Assembly (NCBI GenBank): GCA_005889025.1
Contig: VBCZ01000112.1
Span: 1 to 21,292 of the forward strand
Length of the DNA: 21,292 bases
Source of the DNA: Betaproteobacteria bacterium
GTDB taxonomy: Bacteria > Pseudomonadota > Gammaproteobacteria > Burkholderiales > Casimicrobiaceae
Direction of reading: 5' to 3'
The notes under the pieces are model-generated. The model saw only the letters and a list, made by a program, of their open reading frames with translations. It ran no database searches and was not told the DNA's origin. Made by a program: the position numbers and the translations under genes. Positions within the stretch are counted from its first letter, which is position 1. Each line of letters begins with the position of its first letter. Below are positions 16,256 through 21,292 of this stretch, piece by piece.

Positions 16256-17131
16256 ATGGCCGGGTCAAAAGAAATCCGCAACAAGATCAAGAGTGTGCAG
16301 AGCACGCGCAAGATCACCAAAGCCATGGAAATGGTCGCGGCGTCGAAAATGAAAAAGGCGCAGGAGCGAATGCGTGCCTCGCGCCCGTACTTCGGTCGCA
16401 TGCTGGCGATCGCGCGCCATCTCGCTCGCGCGAATCCCGAGTACCGGCATCCTTTCCTCGTTCCGCGCGGCCAGGTGAGGAACGTCGGCCTGATCGTGGT
16501 CACGTCGGACAAGGGACTGGCAGGGGGGCTCAACACCAACGCATTACGGCTCGCGCTGACCAAGATCAAGGACTGGCAGGCGAAAAACGTCGATGTGCAG
16601 GTAACCGCGATCGGCAACAAGGGTCTGGGATTCATGAGCCGCCTCAAGGCGAACGTTGTTTCGCAGGTGGTCAATCTCGGAGACCGGCCTCGGCTCGACA
16701 AGCTAATCGGTCCGGTGAAAGTCCAGCTCGATGCTTATATCGACGGCAAGATCGACGAGCTGCATATCGTCCCCACGCGATTCGAGAACACCATGAAACA
16801 GACGCCGGTCGAGAGCTTGATCCTGCCCATCGCCAACCTGCCGGGGGACGAGGAAAAGCGCGAATATCAGTGGGATTACATCTACGAGCCCGACGCCGAG
16901 ACCGTGCTGGACGGTCTGCTCAGGCGCTATATCGAGGCGATCATCTACCAGGCGGCAAACGAGAACATGGCTTCCGAACAGAGCGCCCGGATGGTTGCGA
17001 TGAAGGCGGCAACGGATAACGCCGATGCGGGAGAGATCATCGACGAGCTGCAGCTCATCTACAACAAGACCCGGCAGGCCGCGATCACCAAGGAGCTTTC
17101 GGAGATCGTCGCCGGCGCGGCCGCGGTGTGA
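16256..17131 (+). CDS. atpG: ATP synthase F1 subunit gamma
   Basis: Subunit gamma is the central rotor shaft turning inside the alpha3beta3 hexamer. The 291-aa product begins MAGSKEIRNKIKSVQSTRKI, followed by TKAMEMVAASKMKKAQ, the family's hallmark N-terminal helix. It includes the Rossmann-like core (VTSDKGLAGGLNTN, about 81-94) and ends with the second long helix, SEQSARMVAMKAATDNA and TRQAAITKELSEIVAGA. Length and content are normal. The frame is open back to 16100, but that part overlaps atpA, so the ATG at 16256 is the start. It lies 13 nt after the atpA stop. Confidence 0.97.
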   Translation: MAGSKEIRNKIKSVQSTRKITKAMEMVAASKMKKAQERMRASRPYFGRMLAIARHLARANPEYRHPFLVPRGQVRNVGLIVVTSDKGLAGGLNTNALRLALTKIKDWQAKNVDVQVTAIGNKGLGFMSRLKANVVSQVVNLGDRPRLDKLIGPVKVQLDAYIDGKIDELHIVPTRFENTMKQTPVESLILPIANLPGDEEKREYQWDYIYEPDAETVLDGLLRRYIEAIIYQAANENMASEQSARMVAMKAATDNADAGEIIDELQLIYNKTRQAAITKELSEIVAGAAAV

Positions 17132-17208
17132 CACTTGGCAAAGGCGCGCCGAGGGTTTGACGGGCACGAGCACCTTGCAAGTTTCGGAATTGAATCGAGG
17201 GAAGCACC

Positions 17209-18588
17209 ATGAATGAAGGAACCATCGTCCAATGCATCGGCGCCGTAATCGATGTCGAGTTTTCCCGCGAGCACCTGCCCAAGATCTACGACGCCTTGGA
17301 GCTCGAAGGGACCGCGCTGACGCTCGAAGTCCAGCAACAACTCGGCGACGGCGTGGTGCGCACGATCTGTCTCGGCTCGTCCGATGGACTCCTGCGCGGG
17401 ATGAAAATCAAGAATTCCGGCGGGCCGATCATGATGCCGGTGGGACCTCAGACGCTGGGCCGAATCATGGACGTGCTCGGCCGTCCGATCGACGAAGCGG
17501 GCCCGATCGGCGCGGAGAAGACCATGTCGATTCATCGCGATGCGCCGACATTCGAGGAGCTTTCGCCTTCGACGGAATTGCTGGAAACCGGAATCAAGGT
17601 CATCGATCTCGTCTGCCCGTTCGCCAAGGGCGGCAAAGTCGGCCTGTTCGGTGGGGCCGGGGTGGGCAAGACGGTCAACATGCTGGAGCTGATTCGCAAC
17701 ATCGCGACCGAGCATTCGGGGTATTCGGTGTTTGCCGGTGTCGGCGAGCGCACGCGGGAGGGCAACGACTTTTATCACGAGATGAAAGAATCCAACGTGC
17801 TCGACAAGGTCGCGATGGTCTACGGGCAGATGAACGAGCCCCCGGGAAACCGGCTGCGCGTCGGGCTGACGGGGCTCACCATGGCGGAGTATTTCCGCGA
17901 CGAAGGCCGCGACGTGCTGTTCTTCGTCGACAACATTTACCGCTATACCCTGGCCGGTACCGAGGTGTCCGCGCTACTGGGACGCATGCCCTCCGCGGTG
18001 GGTTACCAGCCGACGCTGGCCGCGGAAATGGGCGAGCTGCAGGAGCGCATAACGTCGACCAAGACAGGATCGATCACCTCGGTCCAGGCGGTTTACGTTC
18101 CTGCCGACGATCTGACCGATCCTTCTCCCGCGACCACGTTCGGCCATCTCGATTCCACCGTCGTGCTTTCCCGCGATATCGCTTCGCTGGGAATTTATCC
18201 CGCGGTCGATCCGCTCGATTCGACCTCGCGCCAGCTCGACCCCAACGTGGTCGGCGTCGACCATTACACCACCGCGCGCCGGGTTCAGCAGACGCTGCAA
18301 CGCTACAAGGAGCTGCGCGATATCATCGCGATCCTCGGCATGGACGAGCTTTCTCCGGAGGACAAGCTCACGGTGGCCCGCGCGCGCAAGATTCAACGTT
18401 TTCTGTCGCAACCGTTCTTTGTCGCGGAGGTTTTTACCGGCTCGCCGGGGAAGTTCGTATCGCTGAAAGAAACCATCCGCGGTTTCAAGATGATCGTCGA
18501 CGGCGAATGCGATACGCTTCCCGAACAGGCGTTCTATATGATCGGGGCCATCGAAGAAGCCTTCGAGAAAGCAAAGACAATGCAGTGA
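17209..18588 (+). CDS. atpD: ATP synthase F1 subunit beta
   Basis: Subunit beta carries the catalytic nucleotide sites. The 459-aa product has P-loop GGAGVGKT (148-155), VGERTREG (178-185) with the catalytic glutamate, the Walker B segment DVLFFVDNIYRYTLAGTEVS, the DELSEED-like loop (MDELSPEDKL), and ends PEQAFYMIGAIEEAFEKAK. It is close to full length (460 aa in E. coli) and shows no gap, in contrast to atpA three kilobases upstream. GAGGGA at 17197-17202 is a clear Shine-Dalgarno sequence for the ATG at 17209. Confidence 0.98.
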   Translation: MNEGTIVQCIGAVIDVEFSREHLPKIYDALELEGTALTLEVQQQLGDGVVRTICLGSSDGLLRGMKIKNSGGPIMMPVGPQTLGRIMDVLGRPIDEAGPIGAEKTMSIHRDAPTFEELSPSTELLETGIKVIDLVCPFAKGGKVGLFGGAGVGKTVNMLELIRNIATEHSGYSVFAGVGERTREGNDFYHEMKESNVLDKVAMVYGQMNEPPGNRLRVGLTGLTMAEYFRDEGRDVLFFVDNIYRYTLAGTEVSALLGRMPSAVGYQPTLAAEMGELQERITSTKTGSITSVQAVYVPADDLTDPSPATTFGHLDSTVVLSRDIASLGIYPAVDPLDSTSRQLDPNVVGVDHYTTARRVQQTLQRYKELRDIIAILGMDELSPEDKLTVARARKIQRFLSQPFFVAEVFTGSPGKFVSLKETIRGFKMIVDGECDTLPEQAFYMIGAIEEAFEKAKTMQ

Positions 18589-18666
18589 TGCGAAACAACG
18601 GGTCGGGCGTCTTCCATAGCTAACCCACGCGCGCGCCGAGCTTAGCTCGCGCCGCATAGAGAAACC

Positions 18667-19089
18667 ATGGCGAACACCATTCACGTCGACGTCGTCAGCG
18701 CGGAAGAATCGATCTACTCCGGCGACGCGGAATTCGTGGTCCTTCCGGGCATCATGGGCGAATTGGGGATTTATCCCAAGCACACGCCGTTGGTCACGCA
18801 AATCAAGCCCGGCGTGGTTCGTATCAAAGTGCCCGGACAGGCGGAAGAACAGATAGTCTTTGTCCAAGGAGGCTTTCTCGAAATCCAGCCCGATGTCGTG
18901 ACGGTCCTTTCCGACACCGCGATCCGGGCGCGCGACTTAGACGAGGCCAAAGCGCTGGAGGCGAAGCGGGTCGCCGAAGAAGCGATGCAGAACAAGACAT
19001 CGAAAGCAGAAATCGCAGCCGCGGAAGGCGAGTTGGCGGGCGCTATCGCCCAGCTGGCGGCGATACGCAAGCTTCGCGGGCGCCGTTAG
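18667..19089 (+). CDS. atpC: ATP synthase F1 subunit epsilon
   Basis: Subunit epsilon sits at the foot of the rotor and can inhibit ATP hydrolysis. The 140-aa product has the N-terminal beta-sandwich (HVDVVSAEESIYSGDAEFVV, GIMGELGIYPKHTPLVTQI, FVQGGFLEIQPDVVTVLSD) and a C-terminal helical hairpin rich in Ala, Glu and Lys (about 93-138). The length is normal. The gap from atpD (78 nt) contains a short imperfect hairpin (CGAGC, loop TTA, GCTCG). The start ATG at 18667 has only AGAG upstream. The gene is followed by a strong terminator that closes the operon. Confidence 0.97.
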   Translation: MANTIHVDVVSAEESIYSGDAEFVVLPGIMGELGIYPKHTPLVTQIKPGVVRIKVPGQAEEQIVFVQGGFLEIQPDVVTVLSDTAIRARDLDEAKALEAKRVAEEAMQNKTSKAEIAAAEGELAGAIAQLAAIRKLRGRR

Positions 19090-19121
19090 TTCCCCGGCAC
19101 CGCCCCATCGCTCAACGATCA

Positions 19122-19148
19122 AGGGGTGGCTGCTGCCACCCTTTTTTT
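19122..19148 (+). terminator. Rho-independent terminator of the atp operon
   Basis: GGGTGGC (19124-19130), loop TGCT, and GCCACCC (19135-19141) form a perfect seven-base-pair GC-rich stem. It is followed directly by seven T residues (19142-19148), and two preceding bases can also pair with the T-run. It lies 33 nt after the atpC stop. Confidence 0.96.
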
Positions 19149-19293
19149 ATCGGCCGGAACATCGCGCTTCGGGAATGGCTTATTCTGGCAAATGAGAAGA
19201 ATTTCTTCGACGCAAGTATCGGTCACGTGGGGTGTGCGCTGGTTCTGGAGCACATCGCAGCATGAATCGCGCACCGTCGGCTAAGATAGTGGA

Positions 19294-20469
19294 ATGCCAC
19301 TCGCAATCCTTGTATTGAACGCGGGCTCGTCAAGCCTGAAATTTTCGGTCTACAGCGAGGATAGCCGCGGGCTGCATCGGGCGCTTCGCGGCGAATTCGA
19401 GGGCCTCTACACGACGTCCAAGTTTGCAGCCTACCGCGCAAGCGGTGCCCTCGCCGATGAGCGCGCGTGGAAAGATGGCGTCTCCCTGGGCCACGACGGC
19501 GCCATAGCGCACCTGCTGGACTTCTTGCGGGACGAGCCCACTGCGCGCGAGCTTGCCGCGGTCGGACATCGCGTCGTTCACGGCGGCATGGACTTCTCGT
19601 CGCCGGTACGAGTCGACGCGGGTGTGCTGGCAGCGCTCGGTCGGCTTGTTCCGCTCGCCCCGCTGCACCAGCCGCATAACCTCGCGCCGATGCGGATTCT
19701 CGCCGAACGAGCCCCGGCGCTCGCTCTATTAGCCTGTTTCGACACGGCCTTCCACCGCTCTCAGCCGCACGTAGCACAGTCGTTTGCTCTGCCTGCGGCG
19801 GTCAGCGCCCGCGGTGTGCGTCGCTACGGCTTTCATGGCCTGTCGTACGAATATATCGCCACGGTCCTTCCCGAGTACGAGCCGGCGGCCGCCGCAGGCA
19901 GGGTTGTGGTCGCGCATCTCGGCAACGGCGCGAGCCTGTGCGCGCTTCGCAGCGGCAGGAGCGTCGCGACGACCATGGGGTTTACGCCGCTCGATGGATT
20001 GATGATGGGAACACGCTGCGGCACGCTCGATCCCGGCGTTGTGATGTATCTGCACGACGAGCTCGCCCTGGACACGTCCGCAATACAAACGATGCTCTAC
20101 CGCGAGTCAGGTCTGCTCGGCGTTTCCGGCATCTCGAGCGATATGCGGACGCTGCTCGCGAGCGATTCTCCGCGCGCAAAGGAAGCTATCGACCTGTTCG
20201 TCTACCGCTTCGGTCGCGAATTGGGGTCGCTCGCGGCTGCGCTGGGCGGGATCGATGCGCTCGTGTTTACCGCCGGCATCGGCGAGCACGCTGTACCGAT
20301 TCGAGAGCGAGTCTGCCGCGACGCAGCTTGGTTAGGCGTGGAGCTGGACACGGCGGCGAATGATCGAGGCGGACCATGCATCAGCCCTGACGGCGCGCGG
20401 GTGTCGGCTTGGGTGATTCCCACCGACGAAGAGCTCATGATCGCTCGGCATGTCCGCGCGCTCATTTAA
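19294..20469 (+). CDS. ackA: Acetate kinase
   Basis: AckA reversibly transfers phosphate between acetyl phosphate and ADP, giving acetate and ATP. The 391-aa product has the ASKHA fold motifs: LNAGSSSLKF (8-17), GHRVVHGG (91-98), the catalytic D150 in ACFDTAFH, FHGLSYEY (180-187), AHLGNGASLCA (207-217), MGTRCGTLDPG with R241, and FTAGIGEHAVPIRERVC near the C-terminus. The length fits the family. The ATG at 19294 begins directly with the first strand (PLAILVLNAGSSS), and its ribosome-binding site is weak. No phosphotransacetylase gene is adjacent, unlike the common ackA-pta pair. Its TAA (20467-20469) overlaps the stop of the convergent M20 gene by two bases in the palindrome TTTAAA. Confidence 0.97.
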   Translation: MPLAILVLNAGSSSLKFSVYSEDSRGLHRALRGEFEGLYTTSKFAAYRASGALADERAWKDGVSLGHDGAIAHLLDFLRDEPTARELAAVGHRVVHGGMDFSSPVRVDAGVLAALGRLVPLAPLHQPHNLAPMRILAERAPALALLACFDTAFHRSQPHVAQSFALPAAVSARGVRRYGFHGLSYEYIATVLPEYEPAAAAGRVVVAHLGNGASLCALRSGRSVATTMGFTPLDGLMMGTRCGTLDPGVVMYLHDELALDTSAIQTMLYRESGLLGVSGISSDMRTLLASDSPRAKEAIDLFVYRFGRELGSLAAALGGIDALVFTAGIGEHAVPIRERVCRDAAWLGVELDTAANDRGGPCISPDGARVSAWVIPTDEELMIARHVRALI

Positions 20470-21292
20470 AGGACGGGCAATTGCTGTTCCGCCAGCGTCA
20501 CCCAGTAGCTTGCGCCGATCTGCGCCCAGCCAGACGTAGCAGCCCGGCTTTGCTTCCAGCATGAAGGCAAAGTCCTCGCTGCCCATCTCAGGCATCGGGT
20601 CCGTATCGACATTGTCGCTTCCGACAATCGCCTCCGCGGCTGCGATGGCGTGCCGCGTCTCCGCCGCAGCGTTCACGGTCGCAGGATAACGGCGTTCGTA
20701 TCGTGCCGTCGCGCTCATTTCGAAAGTCGCCGCGAGCCCGGCAACGATCGCGCACATCCGCTGCTCGATCAGATCCTGCACTTCGCGCTTGAACGTGCGC
20801 ACCGTGCCGCGCAACACGACTTCCTGCGGGATGACGTTCCAGGTGTCGCCGCCGTGCACCTGCGTAACGCTGACAACGCCGGCATCCAGGGGATGCAGGT
20901 TGCGCGAGACGATCGTCTGCAGCACGCTGATGGCATGCGCCGCGAACAGCATGGGGTCCTTGCCTGTGTAGGCCATCGCGGCGTGTGCGCCCTTCCCGGT
21001 GACGATGATTTCGAAGATGTCGTACGCGCCCATCAGCGGCCCGACGCGCATGGCGAACGAGCCGAGGGCCTTTTGCGGCCAGTTGTGCATGCCGTACACC
21101 GCGCGCATGGGAAAACGCTCGAAGAGGCCCTCCTGCACCATGACCCTGCCGCCCCCTTCGTTTTCCTCGGCGGGCTGAAAAATGAAATACACGGTGCCGT
21201 CGATGGATTTCTTGCGTGCGAGCGCCTGCGCGGCGCCCAACAGCATCGTCGTGTGACCATCGTGCCCGCATGCGTGCATCTTGCCCTCGTTG
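20466..21292 (-). pseudogene. M20-family amidohydrolase (hippurate/aminoacyl amidohydrolase type), 5' cut by window, C-terminal out-of-frame loss
   Basis: This is a metal-dependent amidohydrolase of the M20D/HipO type that removes acyl groups from N-acylated amino acids. Visible motifs are HACGHDGHTTML and IFQPAEENEGGG (both metal-ligand regions), GMHNWP, GKGAHAAM and the metal-site PEMGSEDFAFML near the C-terminus. After GCYVWLG (about 20524) the usual 20 to 30 residues containing LHNPxYDFNDE are missing. The proper C-terminus QIGASYWVTLAEQQLPVL is found in another frame, ending with TAA at 20468-20466 exactly at the ackA stop. As written, the original frame runs on into the ackA antisense strand to 20332 with unrelated sequence. 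The missing part holds a conserved histidine, so the product is probably inactive unless this is an assembly error. The true start lies beyond position 21292. Confidence 0.85.

Noticed and set aside
17232..18623. 463-codon plus-strand open frame overlapping atpD in another frame
   Set aside because: Arg/Gly-rich shadow; atpD in its own frame is full length and conserved.
19209..19222. CACGTG cores (here and near 2060) as possible parS sites
   Set aside because: The flanks do not match the 16-bp parS palindrome; only the six central bases agree.

Overview
The window is about 21.3 kb of GC-rich (my estimate, low 60s percent) bacterial chromosome. It looks like an uncultured or little-studied betaproteobacterium. 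The evidence is the gene order mnmG-rsmG-parA-parB followed by atpIBEFHAGDC, a layout familiar from Burkholderiales and Nitrosomonadales-like genomes near the replication origin, together with protein sequences that resemble proteobacterial families along their length. No dnaA, tRNA, rRNA, insertion sequence or CRISPR array is visible.

Layout. Positions 1-1597 (minus strand) carry a kbl-tdh operon for threonine catabolism, with tdh cut by the window edge. Positions 2006-3847 hold a GTP-dependent PEP carboxykinase. A LacI-family regulator at 4173-5162 has CG-centred palindromic operator candidates just upstream and no sugar genes beside it. Positions 5239-9455 are a tightly coupled mnmG-rsmG-parA-parB operon: the junctions overlap as ATGA, TTGA and 8 nt, and a small terminator hairpin begins at the last base of the parB stop codon. 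A peroxiredoxin (minus strand) and a compact plus-strand cassette lie between parB and the ATP synthase operon. The cassette is a beta-propeller protein with five Asp-boxes, a frameshifted DUF5519/luciferase-domain-like gene, and a ubiquitin-like MoaD/ThiS protein ending in Gly-Gly. A strong sigma70-type promoter at 12010-12039 then drives the nine-gene atp operon, which ends at a textbook terminator at 19122-19148. An acetate kinase gene and a convergent M20 amidohydrolase gene close the window, and their stop codons overlap.

How the genes work together. Tdh and Kbl convert threonine to glycine and acetyl-CoA. PckG draws oxaloacetate to PEP. AckA interconverts acetyl phosphate and acetate with ATP. 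The atp operon makes F1Fo ATP synthase. MnmG and RsmG modify tRNA and 16S rRNA, and ParA/ParB segregate the chromosome.

Most notable observations. (1) atpA lacks a net 59 nt, which removes the loop carrying the catalytic arginine finger and shifts the frame. (2) The M20 amidohydrolase has a similar out-of-frame loss near its C-terminus. (3) A DUF5519-like gene is hidden by a one-base frameshift but is still coupled to the MoaD-like gene through TGATG. (4) atpH has ATA where its start codon should be. (5) A 40-nt near-perfect inverted repeat lies inside the MoaD-like gene. Four lesions in one window, two of them in what should be essential genes, make assembly or consensus error a serious possibility that raw reads would settle. 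The propeller/DUF5519/MoaD-like cassette is the best candidate for an under-described system.
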